DNA of 36,497 bases from Burkholderiales bacterium Ga0077543 (GTDB taxonomy: Bacteria; Pseudomonadota; Gammaproteobacteria; Burkholderiales; Burkholderiaceae_C). The stretch spans positions 1 to 36,497 of the forward strand of contig LNET01000075.1 in assembly GCA_001464055.1 (NCBI GenBank), written 5' to 3'. Below the pieces are notes generated by a model. That model was not told the DNA's origin. It did no database searches and saw nothing but the letters and a program-made list of their open reading frames with translations. Made by a program: the position numbers and the translations under genes. Shown one piece after another: positions 9,491 through 17,934 of the stretch (positions are counted from its first letter, which is position 1; each line of letters begins with the position of its first letter).

Positions 9491-10606
9491 TCAGGCCGCA
9501 CCGATGTTCGGCACGATCGCGCTGCGCGGCTGGGCCACGGCTGCAGGGTTCTTGGCCACGAAGTCCAGCATGCGTTCGATGCAACCCAGCGCCTGGCTGC
9601 GCGTGGGTTCAGGCACGAGAACTTCGCCCCGACCCTGGCTCAGGCAGTCGACGACGCCTTGAAGGCCGTTCATGGCCATCCAGGGGCAGTGGGCGCAGCT
9701 CTTGCAAGTGGCACTGCTTCCGGCGGTGGGGGCTTCCATCAGGACCTTGCCCGGGGCGAGCTGGCGCATGCGGTGCATCAGCCCGTTGTCGGTGGCGACG
9801 ATGTAAGCCGGCGCCGTGCCCTTCACCACCGCATTCAACAGCTGGGTGGTGCTGCCCACCACGTCGGCCAGGGCCACCACGCTCTGCGGCGATTCAGGGT
9901 GCACCAGCACCAGCGCCTCGGGGTGCTGCCGTTTCAGCAGACCGAGTTCCAGGCCCTTGAACTCGTCGTGCACGATGCAGGCACCGTTCCACAGGATCAT
10001 GTCGGCGCCGGTCTGTTCCTGGATGTAGCGGCCCAGGTGGCGGTCGGGCGCCCACAGGATCTTCTGTCCCTGGGCCTTCAGGTGCTCGACGATGGCCAGC
10101 GCGCAGGAACTCGTCACCATCCAGTCGGCGCGGGCCTTCACCGCGGCGCTGGTGTTGGCGTAGACGACCACCTGGCGGTCGGGGTGGGCGTCGCAGAAGG
10201 CGGCGAACTCGTCGGGGGGGCAACCCAGGTCCAGGCTGCAGGTGGCGTCCAGGTCGGGCATCAGCACGCGCTTGTCGGGCGACAGGATCTTGGCGCTTTC
10301 GCCCATGAATCGCACCCCGGCCACGACCAGGGTGCGTGCCGCGTGGTCGCGGCCGAAGCGCGCCATTTCCAGCGAGTCGGCGACGCAGCCGCCGGTTTCC
10401 AGTGCCAGATCCTGCAGGTCGCCGTCGACGTAGTAGTGCGCCACCAGCACCGCGTCCTGGGCTTTCAGCAGCGCGGCGGCGCGGGCCTTGAGTTCGCTGC
10501 GCTGCGGCGGTGTCAGCGGCGCGGGCTGTTTCGCCCAGGCTTGCATCGTGCAGCTTTCGCCGCTGCGGTCCTGGCGCGTGAAGTCGTAGAGTGTCTGCTG
10601 GTTCAT
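9491..10606 (-). CDS. nadA: Quinolinate synthase
   Basis: 371 residues from the ATG at 10606 ([13 protein letters not shown]). The open frame extends further upstream but is not family-like there. NadA condenses iminoaspartate with dihydroxyacetone phosphate to quinolinate, the second step of de novo NAD synthesis, using an oxygen-sensitive [4Fe-4S] cluster. The three ligands align with E. coli Cys113/200/297 by identical spacing: Cys123 in ATCSLDLGC, Cys210 in WNGACIVH, and Cys307 in [10 protein letters not shown]. The motifs [16 protein letters not shown] and [16 protein letters not shown] are highly typical. The ribosome site is weak. Same-strand genes downstream are comFB and the diguanylate cyclase; nadB is further on in the opposite orientation; no nadC is seen. 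Confidence 0.96.
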   Translation of the reverse strand: MNQQTLYDFTRQDRSGESCTMQAWAKQPAPLTPPQRSELKARAAALLKAQDAVLVAHYYVDGDLQDLALETGGCVADSLEMARFGRDHAARTLVVAGVRFMGESAKILSPDKRVLMPDLDATCSLDLGCPPDEFAAFCDAHPDRQVVVYANTSAAVKARADWMVTSSCALAIVEHLKAQGQKILWAPDRHLGRYIQEQTGADMILWNGACIVHDEFKGLELGLLKRQHPEALVLVHPESPQSVVALADVVGSTTQLLNAVVKGTAPAYIVATDNGLMHRMRQLAPGKVLMEAPTAGSSATCKSCAHCPWMAMNGLQGVVDCLSQGRGEVLVPEPTRSQALGCIERMLDFVAKNPAAVAQPRSAIVPNIGAA

Positions 10607-10696
10607 GATCCGAATGGTACGGCGCTGGCGGCAGTGATGGCGGTCTTGGCAGACAATCGCCGCCTTGGTACCCACTCGCTTCGCTCGGCTGTCGCC

Positions 10697-11977
10697 ATGG
10701 TCTCCGTCGCCACCCTGCCTCCGTCGCCGCCTTCGTTGCCCCCCTTGCGACGCGACGCCCTGCTCATCGGCCTGGTCGGTCTGGCGCACGGGGTCAGCCA
10801 CTTCAGCCAGCTGCTGCTGGCGCCTCTGTTCCCCTGGCTGAAAGCCGAGTTCGGGGTCAGCTATGCGGAACTGGGTTTCCTGCTGACGGTGTTCTTCGCC
10901 ACGTCCTGCGCGGTGCAGGCTGGCTCGGGCTTTCTGGTCGACCGCTATGGCCCCAGGCCCATCCTCTTCATCGGCCTGGCCCTGCTGGGCCTGGCAGCGC
11001 TGGGCTATGCGGCCAGCACCAGCTACGCGATGCTGGCAGGGTTCTCGGTGCTGGCCGGGGCCGGCAATGGTGTGTTCCACCCGGTGGACTACACGCTGCT
11101 GAACCGCAAGGTGAGCCCGCAGCGGCTGGGGCATGCCTACAGCACACACGGGATCACCGGCACGCTGGGCTGGGCGCTGGCGCCAGCGCTGCTGGTGCCG
11201 CTGACGCTGGCCACCAGCTGGCGCACAGCGCTGGTGTGCGCCGCGGGCCTGGCGTTTGCGGTGATGGCCGTGCTGTGGTGGCGCCGGGCCGAGCTGGACT
11301 TGCCTGCTGCCGCGTCACCCGTGCCGGCCGCTGGCGCCCCGGCAGCACCCGCCGCCGCCGCTGAACCGGCGCTGGCCTTCCTGGCGCTGCCCGCGGTCTG
11401 GATGTGCTTTGCGTTCTTCTTCTTCTATGCCGGTGCGCTGTCGGTGGTGCAGAGCTTCGCGCCGCAGGCCGCGGGCTACCTGCATGCGGTGCCGGCCCAT
11501 CTGGTGGCGATGTGCCTGACGGTCTACATGGTCTGCGCAGCCACGGGCATGCTGCTGGGTGGCTTCCTGGTGGCCGACGAATCCCGCTGCGAACGCATCG
11601 TCGCCCTGGCCTTCGCGCTGGCTGCGGCGATTGCGCTGACGCTCGGTTTTGCACCCTTGTCGGCGCTTTCGGTGCCGGTGCTGTTCGGGTTGATGGGCCT
11701 GGCCACCGGCATCAGCGGGCCTTCGCGCGACCTGCTCGTCAAGCGCTCGACGCCGGCGCAGGCCAGTGGCCGCGTCTATGGCGTGGTCTACGGTGGCCTG
11801 GACACCGGGCAGGCGCTGGTGCCGCTGCTCATTGGCGCACTGATGGACCGGGGCGCCTACACATCGGTGTGGGTGGCGCTGGCGCTGCTGCAGGGCACCT
11901 TGGTGATCAGCGCGTTCCGGGTACGCCGGGTTCGCAGGGTCCCCCACCCGGTCGCAGCGTCTGCGCCGGCCTCCTGA
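10697..11977 (+). CDS. Major facilitator superfamily transporter
   Basis: 426 residues from the ATG at 10697 ([14 protein letters not shown]), or 20 more if the ATG at 10637 is used; neither has a strong ribosome site. Twelve hydrophobic segments split by a Pro/Ala-rich central loop (about residues 200-220) give a 6+6 MFS topology in the inner membrane. The conserved loop 2-3 motif is visible as [11 protein letters not shown]. The N-terminal [18 protein letters not shown] and the [18 protein letters not shown] segment recall the Fsr/fosmidomycin-resistance-like branch, which includes many uncharacterised exporters. Substrate cannot be called. It is divergent from nadA with 90 bases between the start codons. 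Confidence 0.88.
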   Translation: MVSVATLPPSPPSLPPLRRDALLIGLVGLAHGVSHFSQLLLAPLFPWLKAEFGVSYAELGFLLTVFFATSCAVQAGSGFLVDRYGPRPILFIGLALLGLAALGYAASTSYAMLAGFSVLAGAGNGVFHPVDYTLLNRKVSPQRLGHAYSTHGITGTLGWALAPALLVPLTLATSWRTALVCAAGLAFAVMAVLWWRRAELDLPAAASPVPAAGAPAAPAAAAEPALAFLALPAVWMCFAFFFFYAGALSVVQSFAPQAAGYLHAVPAHLVAMCLTVYMVCAATGMLLGGFLVADESRCERIVALAFALAAAIALTLGFAPLSALSVPVLFGLMGLATGISGPSRDLLVKRSTPAQASGRVYGVVYGGLDTGQALVPLLIGALMDRGAYTSVWVALALLQGTLVISAFRVRRVRRVPHPVAASAPAS

Positions 11978-12063
11978 GCTTCTGCGCCCGCTGGGTTGAC
12001 AGACCCTGATTTCGCTCGGTCAGTCCCCACGGCCGGGCGGCGGGCAGCGGCTACAGTGCCGGC

Positions 12064-13770
12064 ATGAGCCTCTCGAACACACCTTCCCGCCCGGTCGGCC
12101 ATGCGCTGGTCGAGGCCCTCATCGCCCAGGGCGTGCACACCTGCTTCGGCGTGCCCGGCGAAAGCTATCTGGCGGTGCTGGACGGCATGCACCAGCACCG
12201 CGAGCACATCCGCTTCATCGCCTGCCGCCAGGAAGGCGGCGCGGCCTTCATGGCCGAGGCCCAGGGCAAGCTCAGCGGCCAGCCGGGCGTGTGCTTCGTC
12301 ACTCGCGGGCCGGGCGCCACCAATGCCAGCATCGGCGTGCACACGGCCTTCCAGGACAGCACGCCGATGGTGCTGTTCGTCGGCCAGGTGGCCAGCGACC
12401 AGCGCGATCGCGAGGCCTTCCAGGAGATCGACTATCGCCAGATGTTCGGCCCCGGCACGCTGGGCCTGGCGAAGTGGGTCGGTGAAGTGCACAGCGCCGA
12501 CCGCCTGCCCGAATACGTGGCGCGTGCCTTCCACACCGCCCAGCAGGGCCGCCCCGGCCCGGTGGTGCTGGTGTTGCCCGAAGACATGCTGACCACCCTG
12601 ACCACGGCGCCGGTGCTGCCGCGCGCGCAAGCGGTGCGCGCCTGGCCTGCACCTGGCGGCCTGCGTGAGCTGCGCGCCCTGCTGCTGGCCGCGCAGCGCC
12701 CGTTGCTGCTGGTGGGCGGCCCGGGCTGGGACGCCGAGTCGGCCCAGGCCCTGCAACGCTTTGCAGAGAACTGGCAACTGCCCGTGGCCTGCGGTTTCCG
12801 CTTCCAGGACACGTTCGACAACCGCCACCCGCAGTACGCAGGCGACGTGGGCATCGGCATCAATCCCAGGCTGGCGGCGCGGGTGCGCGAGGCCGACCTC
12901 GTCATTGCGCTGGGCCTGCGCCTGGGCGAGATGACGACCGGTGGCTACACCCTGCTGGCTGCGCCCCGGCCGGCGCAGAAGCTGGTGCACATCCACCCCG
13001 GGCCCGAGGAACTGGGTCGGGTCTACGCCGCCGACCTGCTCCTGCAGGCCGCGATGCCCGCGGCGGCGCGCGCGCTGGAAGCGCTGACGGCTCCGCCCGT
13101 GCTGCCATGGGCCGGGCAGGCCGAGGCCGCGCATGCCGACTACGAAGCCAATCTCGTGGCACCGGCCGTCGCACCGCTGGACATGGCCGTCGTCGTGAAG
13201 ACCCTGCAGGCGCGGCTGCCGGCCGACACCGTCTACACGAACGGTGCAGGCAACTACAGTGGCTGGCTGCACCGCTACTGCCGCTACCCCGGCCTGCAGC
13301 ACCAGGGCCGCACGCAACTGGCGCCAACCTCGGGCGCGATGGGCTACGGCCTGCCCGCGGCGGTGGCGGCAGCGCTGCTGTACCCCGAACGCACCGTGCT
13401 GAACCTGGCCGGCGACGGCGACTTCCTGATGAACGGCCAGGAACTCGCCACGGCCATGGCCTACGGCGCACGGCGGCTCATCAGCGTGGTGGTGGACAAC
13501 GGCACCTACGGCACCATCCGCATGCACCAGGAGCGCGAATACCCGGGCCGGGTCAGCGGCAGCGACCTGCACAACCCCGACTTCGCTGCGCTCGCCCGCG
13601 CCTATGGCTGGCACGGTGCCTTCTGCGAGCGCACCCAGGACTTCGCGCCCGCGCTCGACGCGGCCATCGCCGCCGGACGGCCGGCACTGATTCACCTGAA
13701 GCTCGATGCCGAGGTGAGCACTTCGCGCACGACGCTGTCGGCCATCCGCGCTGCCGCTCTGAAGGCCTGA
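12064..13770 (+). CDS. ThDP-dependent enzyme of the acetolactate synthase-like family
   Basis: 568 residues with the three-domain layout of the acetolactate synthase/benzoylformate decarboxylase family: an N-terminal PYR domain, a central domain and a C-terminal PP domain. Glu57 in CRQEGGAAFMAEAQ should be the glutamate that activates the thiamine ring. The ThDP-Mg motif begins GDGDFLMNGQE at about 450 and ends with the DNGTYG segment. The GPGATNASIGVHTAFQDS stretch is typical of the family. It probably acts on a 2-oxo acid such as pyruvate. It is unlikely to be the main valine/isoleucine enzyme because no ilvN partner adjoins it. A TTGACA hexamer lies 63 bases upstream (11996-12001) without a good -10. 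The gene is about 100 bases before the heat-shock pair. Confidence 0.9.
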   Translation: MSLSNTPSRPVGHALVEALIAQGVHTCFGVPGESYLAVLDGMHQHREHIRFIACRQEGGAAFMAEAQGKLSGQPGVCFVTRGPGATNASIGVHTAFQDSTPMVLFVGQVASDQRDREAFQEIDYRQMFGPGTLGLAKWVGEVHSADRLPEYVARAFHTAQQGRPGPVVLVLPEDMLTTLTTAPVLPRAQAVRAWPAPGGLRELRALLLAAQRPLLLVGGPGWDAESAQALQRFAENWQLPVACGFRFQDTFDNRHPQYAGDVGIGINPRLAARVREADLVIALGLRLGEMTTGGYTLLAAPRPAQKLVHIHPGPEELGRVYAADLLLQAAMPAAARALEALTAPPVLPWAGQAEAAHADYEANLVAPAVAPLDMAVVVKTLQARLPADTVYTNGAGNYSGWLHRYCRYPGLQHQGRTQLAPTSGAMGYGLPAAVAAALLYPERTVLNLAGDGDFLMNGQELATAMAYGARRLISVVVDNGTYGTIRMHQEREYPGRVSGSDLHNPDFAALARAYGWHGAFCERTQDFAPALDAAIAAGRPALIHLKLDAEVSTSRTTLSAIRAAALKA

Positions 13771-13778
13771 CAACGGCC

Positions 13779-13807
13779 CTTGAAACCTGTCAGCCCGTTC
13801 CCAACTA
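13779..13807 (+). promoter_or_regulatory. Candidate sigma-32 (heat-shock) promoter
   Basis: A perfect CTTGAAA at 13779-13785 is followed after 13 bases by TCCCAACTA at 13799-13807, close to the sigma-32 -10 consensus CCCCATNTA (six of eight defined positions). It lies 63 bases before the first Hsp20 start codon and in no other gene, so it probably drives the two small heat-shock proteins and possibly the lipase after them. Confidence 0.72.
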
Positions 13808-13870
13808 CCGTCTCGAGCCGGTAGACATGGATGTCCCGCCGGCGCCGCCCAGCGTTTTGGAGGACACACT

Positions 13871-14323
13871 ATGTATGCATCCCTGTTGAACCATCCCGAC
13901 TCCCTGTTCGTCCAGTTCGAGCGTCTGCGGCGCGAACTCGATCAGGTCTTCGGCGTGCCTGGCCTGCCCAGCAGCATCCGTTCCGTCACGCCTGGCGCCT
14001 GGCCGGCAGTGAACGTGGGCCGCACGCCCACGAGCATCGAGGTCCATGCCTATGCGCCAGGACTCGATGCGCAGAAGATCGACGTCAGCCTGGATCGCGG
14101 CGTGTTGCGCATCACGGCAGAGCGGACCAGCAGCCTGCCGCAGGGCGACGCCAAGACCCACGTCTACGCCCACGAACGTGGTGCCGGCCGCTTCAGTCGC
14201 ACGGTGGCGCTGCCAGACGACATCGACCCCGCCCAGGTCAGCGCGAGCTATCGCGACGGCGTGCTGCAGGTCAGCATTGCCCGCCGCGCCGCCGTCCAGG
14301 CCCAGCGCATTGCCGTGCAGTGA
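13871..14323 (+). CDS. Small heat-shock protein, Hsp20/alpha-crystallin family (first of pair)
   Basis: 150 residues; the ATG has a strong GGAGGA ribosome site 7 bases upstream. Small heat-shock proteins form cytoplasmic oligomers that hold unfolding proteins until DnaK and ClpB refold them. The alpha-crystallin domain spans about 45-140: PTSIEVHAYAPGLDAQKIDV, then the loop with HERGAGRFSRTVALP, then ASYRDGVLQVSIARR, which carries the conserved A-x-x-x-x-GVL motif. A short N-terminal arm (DSLFVQFERLRRELDQVFG) resembles that of Burkholderiales Hsp20. The C-terminal I-x-I/V-like tail reads QRIAVQ. A second Hsp20 starts 47 bases downstream, so the two may co-assemble. A sigma-32-like promoter lies just upstream. 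Confidence 0.94.
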   Translation: MYASLLNHPDSLFVQFERLRRELDQVFGVPGLPSSIRSVTPGAWPAVNVGRTPTSIEVHAYAPGLDAQKIDVSLDRGVLRITAERTSSLPQGDAKTHVYAHERGAGRFSRTVALPDDIDPAQVSASYRDGVLQVSIARRAAVQAQRIAVQ

Positions 14324-14370
14324 TGCACGCCACGCTGCCCGGCCCCCCATCGACCGAAGGAAAACCGATC

Positions 14371-14754
14371 ATGAATCAGCCCCAAGCCACACCCATTGCG
14401 GCCACCACCGACAGTGACCACGCGCGCAGCATCTCGCCGGCTGTGGACGTGTTCGAGGATGCCGGCGGCATCACCCTGCTCGCCGACTTGCCCGGCGTGC
14501 CGCGCGAACTGCTCGACCTGAAGGTCGAGGGCGACACGCTGCAGATCGAAGGCCGCGTGCAGGCCCGTACCCCCGACGGCCTGGAGCCGGTCTACGCCGA
14601 ACTGCGAGTGCCGCGCTACCGTCGCAGCTTCACGCTCAGCCGCGAACTCGACACTTCCCGGGTCGAGGCCAACCTGAAGGACGGCGTGCTGACACTGCGC
14701 ATCCCCAAGCAGTCGCACGCCCAGCCCCGTCGCATCCCCGTTCAGGGCGGCTGA
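14371..14754 (+). CDS. Small heat-shock protein, Hsp20/alpha-crystallin family (second of pair)
   Basis: 127 residues from the ATG at 14371, which has AAGGA 9 bases upstream; a longer in-frame extension overlaps the first hsp20 and is not family-like. The alpha-crystallin domain covers nearly the whole protein: SPAVDVFEDAGGITLLADLP, GDTLQIEGRV, then the RYRRSFTLSRELD segment and VEANLKDGVLTLRIPK with the GVL signature. The tail has R-I-P-V, the C-terminal anchor type used in oligomer assembly. It differs clearly from its upstream neighbour, so the pair looks like an old duplication or an A/B-type two-component chaperone set rather than a recent copy. It is followed after 17 bases by the patatin-like gene. 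Confidence 0.94.
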   Translation: MNQPQATPIAATTDSDHARSISPAVDVFEDAGGITLLADLPGVPRELLDLKVEGDTLQIEGRVQARTPDGLEPVYAELRVPRYRRSFTLSRELDTSRVEANLKDGVLTLRIPKQSHAQPRRIPVQGG

Positions 14755-14771
14755 AGCCGCCGCCGACGGCC

Positions 14772-15644
14772 TTGCGACGCGTTTCCCTTGTCCTGGGCAG
14801 CGGCGGTGCGCGCGGGCTGGCGCACATCGGCGTGATCCGCTGGCTGCAGGCCCAGGGCTACACCGTCTCGGGCATTGCGGGCTCGTCGATCGGGGCCCTG
14901 GTCGGCGGCATCTACGCCGCCGGCAAGCTCGAGGTCTATGCCCACTGGGTGCAGGCGCTTGAACGCATGCACGTGCTGCGCCTGCTGGACCCCAGCTTCG
15001 GCCGGCCCGGCCTGTTCAAGGGCGAGCGTGTCATTCAGGTGCTGCGCGAACTGGTCGGCGACTGCGCCATCGAAGACCTGCCCATCGCTTTCACTGCCGT
15101 CGCTACCGACTTCGCCACGGGCGAAGAGGTGTGGCTGCGCGAAGGCCCGCTGTTCGACGCCATTCGTGCGTCGATGGCCACGCCGCTGGTGTTCACGCCC
15201 TTTCGGCACGGTGACAGGCTGCTGCTCGATGGCGCGCTGGTGAACCCGGTGCCGATCGCGGCGGCGGGTGGCCATGCGGCCGACCTCTGCGTCGTGGTCG
15301 ACCTGAGCGGCCCCGCCGAATCGCGCCCTCGGCCCGAACCGGCGCAACAGCGTCATGCCGACCGTGGCGAGCGCAGCCGCATTGCGCACTTCATCGACAG
15401 CCTTCAGGCCCGCCGCGCGCCCGCCGCACCCAATCACGGCCTGGTGGACGTGGCCTTCCAGTCGATGCAGGCGATGCAGGACACCATCTCACGCCTGCGC
15501 CAGGCGCCGTACACGCCCGATGTGCGCATCGAGATTCCGCGCGATGCCTGCGGCTTCTTCGAGTTCTGGCGGGCGCAGGAGATGATCGAACTCGGCCATG
15601 GCCGCGCGGCGCGGGCGTTCGAGCGCCGGGCGCCGACGGGCTGA
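14772..15644 (+). CDS. Patatin-like phospholipase (RssA-like)
   Basis: 290 residues, beginning at a TTG codon (MRRVSLVLGSGGARGL); no ATG fits without losing the oxyanion loop. Patatin-like enzymes are cytoplasmic or membrane-associated acyl hydrolases with a Ser-Asp dyad. All elements are present: glycine-rich oxyanion loop GSGGARG (9-15), nucleophile elbow GSSIG with Ser39, and catalytic Asp153 in LLLDGALVNPVP. The length and the SMATPLVFTPF segment fit the RssA/NTE-type bacterial branch. Phospholipid or acyl-ester hydrolysis is likely; the true substrate is unknown. It follows the hsp20 pair by 17 bases with no terminator, so co-transcription and a link to membrane stress are plausible but not shown. 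Confidence 0.9.
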   Translation: MRRVSLVLGSGGARGLAHIGVIRWLQAQGYTVSGIAGSSIGALVGGIYAAGKLEVYAHWVQALERMHVLRLLDPSFGRPGLFKGERVIQVLRELVGDCAIEDLPIAFTAVATDFATGEEVWLREGPLFDAIRASMATPLVFTPFRHGDRLLLDGALVNPVPIAAAGGHAADLCVVVDLSGPAESRPRPEPAQQRHADRGERSRIAHFIDSLQARRAPAAPNHGLVDVAFQSMQAMQDTISRLRQAPYTPDVRIEIPRDACGFFEFWRAQEMIELGHGRAARAFERRAPTG

Positions 15645-15667
15645 GACCGTGCTTGTGCTCCGCGGCT

Positions 15668-16228
15668 TCAGAACGAGTAGCGCACGCCCAGCGTGTAGGC
15701 CCGCACCGTGCCGTCGTCACCGACGACTTCGGCGCGCGAACTGTCCAGGGCCATCTCCAGCCGGGTGGACTTGCTCAGCGTGTAGTTCAGGCCCACACCA
15801 AAGTAGCCTTTGGCCTTGGACTCCGAGGCGGAGCCGCTGCCCTGGCCGGTGATGCTGGCATTGACTTCGGCCTTCATGTTGATCAGGCCGGCGCGCAGGC
15901 CGATGCCGAAACTGTCATTCACGGGCAGGGTATAGGCGCCGCCGATGAACGCACCGGAAGCCTTCAAGGTGGCTGAGAGGCCGCCATCGCGAGCAGTGGC
16001 CTTGCCGAAGCTCGCAAAGCCCGCTTCCACCGCAAAGCCGTTGCCGAACAGATAGCCGGCTGTCAGTCGGTAGGCCGTGCCGCTTTCGTCGCAGACCTGA
16101 CGGGCTTCGCAGTCGATCTTGATGGACGAGGTGCCGGCGTTGGCGCCGACGTAGAACGACTGGGCCATCGAGCCCGCGCTGAAGCAGCCGAGCGCAGCAG
16201 CCAGTGCCGTGATGCAGATGTATTTCAT
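15668..16228 (-). CDS. Outer-membrane beta-barrel protein (OmpA/OmpW-like porin fold)
   Basis: 186 residues from the ATG at 16228 (MKYICITALAAALG), giving a signal peptide cleaved after GSMAQ. The mature part alternates short amphipathic strands and turns: FYVGANAGTSSIKI, YRLTAGYLFGNGFAVEAGF, GAFIGGAYTLPVNDSFGIGL, YFGVGLNYTLSKSTRLEMAL, and ends in VRYSF. The terminal Phe is the standard recognition signal for barrel insertion by BamA. The size suggests an eight-stranded barrel with no peptidoglycan-binding OmpA domain. Two cysteines (CEARQVC) could form a disulfide in the first loop. It is monocistronic, preceded by about 190 bases of intergenic sequence. The specific role (structural, adhesin or small-molecule pore) cannot be told. 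Confidence 0.85.
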   Translation of the reverse strand: MKYICITALAAALGCFSAGSMAQSFYVGANAGTSSIKIDCEARQVCDESGTAYRLTAGYLFGNGFAVEAGFASFGKATARDGGLSATLKASGAFIGGAYTLPVNDSFGIGLRAGLINMKAEVNASITGQGSGSASESKAKGYFGVGLNYTLSKSTRLEMALDSSRAEVVGDDGTVRAYTLGVRYSF

Positions 16229-16422
16229 TGTGATACCTAATGTTGAGGATGAATGACACACATGTGCCGCAGCGCAGTCTAGCGACGGCTCGTTCCTTTC
16301 AACATCGCGCCTTGGGGTGTCGCTCCTCTGGGCGTGGCGTTGCCGCTACTTTGTAAGATTATGTGATCGGGTTCGATGAACGGCCACGAATCCGTGCAAA
16401 GGCGAGATGGCTCGCCCCAGGC

Positions 16423-17346
16423 TCAGCGCAGCCGCCCCATGAGCAGCAGCACCACGCCCAGCGTCGCCAGCCCCGCGGCGGCCCACTCCAGGCCGCTGAC
16501 GAGTTCGCCACCCAAGGTCACGCCCAGCACCAGCCCGATGACCGGATTGACGAAGGTGTAGCTCGAGGCCAGTGCCGGGCTGCTTCTCTGCAGCAGCACC
16601 ATGTAGGCCGAAAAGCCGATGATCGAACCGGCCACCACCAGGTACAGCCAGGACAGCAGCGAACGCGTATCGGGTGGCAGCACCGGCCTTTCACCGGCCA
16701 CCCAGGCGGCCAGCAGCAGCAGCACGCCGCCGGCCAGCATCTGGCTGGCGTAGCCCGCGGCGCCGGGTGCCAGGCTCAGCTGCCGGCCGCCTGGCAGGCC
16801 CTGCATCGCCCACACCGTGCCCAGGCTCCAGGTGATGCAAGCCGTGGCCACGGCCAGCAGGCCGGGCAGCGAGGCGCTGAAGCCCTGGCCGCTGGCCAGC
16901 AGCGTCACGCCCACCAGGCCCAGTGCGATGCCGCCCAGCTCGAAGCGCGAAGGCCGTACGCCGTAGGGCAACTGCATCAGCGCCACCAGGGCCGGCACCA
17001 CGGCGATGAAAGCCACCACCAGGCCGCTGCTGACGCTGGTCTGCGCCAGCGCCGTGGCGCCATAACCACCGCCCAGCATCAGCGCGCCCAGCACCCAGGC
17101 GCTGAGCCATTCGCCGCGCGAGGGCCAGCGCGCGCCGCGCCAGGCCGCCCAGGCGCCCAGCAGCAGCCCGGCGGCGACGAAGCGCGTGCCCATCTGGAAG
17201 AAGGGCGGAAAGCTGACCAGGGCCCACTTGATGGCCAGGTAGGTGCTGCCCCAGATGAACCAGGTGGCTCCCAGGCAGGCCACGATGAGCCAGGGCAGGG
17301 CGGAGCTGCGGTCAGGGTGGGGCAAGGTGGCGGCGCCGGTTGTCAT
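16423..17346 (-). CDS. DMT-family (EamA) exporter, YedA-like
   Basis: 307 residues from the ATG at 17346; the longer frame upstream is antisense to the regulator. Ten hydrophobic helices form two EamA repeats, typical of drug/metabolite transporters in the inner membrane. Signature segments are TWFIWGSTYLAIKWALVSFPP near the N-terminus, and SSYTFVNPVIGLVLGVTLGGEL near the end. The latter is the second EamA repeat signature and resembles E. coli YedA. It probably exports an amino acid or a metabolite. It is divergent from an Lrp-type regulator with 105 bases between, an arrangement in which the regulator often controls the exporter in response to its substrate. Two inverted repeats lie in that gap. 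Confidence 0.9.
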   Translation of the reverse strand: MTTGAATLPHPDRSSALPWLIVACLGATWFIWGSTYLAIKWALVSFPPFFQMGTRFVAAGLLLGAWAAWRGARWPSRGEWLSAWVLGALMLGGGYGATALAQTSVSSGLVVAFIAVVPALVALMQLPYGVRPSRFELGGIALGLVGVTLLASGQGFSASLPGLLAVATACITWSLGTVWAMQGLPGGRQLSLAPGAAGYASQMLAGGVLLLLAAWVAGERPVLPPDTRSLLSWLYLVVAGSIIGFSAYMVLLQRSSPALASSYTFVNPVIGLVLGVTLGGELVSGLEWAAAGLATLGVVLLLMGRLR

Positions 17347-17385
17347 GGGGCACCATCTTAGTAAGGCCGATGGCGGGTTTCCATG

Positions 17386-17399
17386 CGGCTTTGAAGCCG
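17386..17399. promoter_or_regulatory. Palindrome in the exporter/Lrp divergent promoter
   Basis: CGGCTT-tg-AAGCCG is a perfect 6+2+6 inverted repeat in the 105-base gap between the exporter and the Lrp-type regulator. It is a candidate regulator binding site. Confidence 0.4.
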
Positions 17400-17420
17400 A
17401 TTCCATCCATTGGGCTTGTG

Positions 17421-17452
17421 TTTCAAGGTTCTTGGGTGCACAGTCCTTGAAA
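17421..17452. promoter_or_regulatory. Inverted repeat overlapping the Lrp-type regulator start
   Basis: TTTCAAGG and CCTTGAAA are perfect 8-base arms separated by 16 bases; the second arm ends on the first base of the regulator start codon. Lrp-family proteins often bind symmetrical sites in their own promoter, so this is a plausible autoregulatory operator. An RNA hairpin that masks translation start is an alternative. Confidence 0.45.
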
Positions 17453-17934
17453 TGACCCAGTCCCCTACCCTCGACGGCTACGACACCCGCATCCTGGCCG
17501 AACTGCAGGCCGACGCGCGCCTGACGCTGGCCGAACTGGGCCGTCGCGTGCACCTGAGCCAGCCCGCCGTGACCGAGCGCGTGCGCAAGCTCGAAGCCGC
17601 TGGCGTGATCACCGGCTACCGGGCCACCGTGAACCTGGCCGCGCTGGGCTACGGCATCCGCGCCTTGGTGCGCGTGGGCCGTGCCGAGCAGCGGCCGATG
17701 GCTCACCTGATGCAGACCTTGCCCGAGGCCGTGAATGCCTGGAGCGTGACGGGCGAGGACAGCTGGATCCTGGAGATCGCCGTCACCGACGTGGCGCATC
17801 TCGACGCCGTCGTCACTCAGCTCTCGGCGCTGGCCGAGACCTCCACCTCCATCATCCTGAAGGCCGTGCACGAGCACCGGCCCATGCTGCCGATGACCGT
17901 GCCCACGCCCGTCCGCCAGGAGGCTTCGACATGA
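17452..17934 (+). CDS. Lrp/AsnC-family transcriptional regulator
   Basis: 160 residues from the ATG at 17452. The N-terminal winged helix-turn-helix is clear (about 6-50): DTRILAELQADARLTLAELG, then HLSQPAVTERVRKLEAAGVI. The C-terminal RAM ligand-binding domain follows (about 65-150), with the VNAWSVTGEDSWILEIAV strand and the ALAETSTSIIL end. Members sense amino acids as dimers or octamers and bend DNA. It is divergent from a DMT exporter that it probably controls, and its stop overlaps the next start by four bases (ATGA), so the RraA-like protein is co-translated and likely belongs to the same response. Confidence 0.95.
   Translation: MTQSPTLDGYDTRILAELQADARLTLAELGRRVHLSQPAVTERVRKLEAAGVITGYRATVNLAALGYGIRALVRVGRAEQRPMAHLMQTLPEAVNAWSVTGEDSWILEIAVTDVAHLDAVVTQLSALAETSTSIILKAVHEHRPMLPMTVPTPVRQEAST

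Noticed and set aside
9047..10690. N-terminal extension of the MFS transporter frame back to 9047
   Set aside because: That part is antisense to nadA and the ComFB-like gene and has no transporter-like or signal sequence; membrane segments begin only after 10697.
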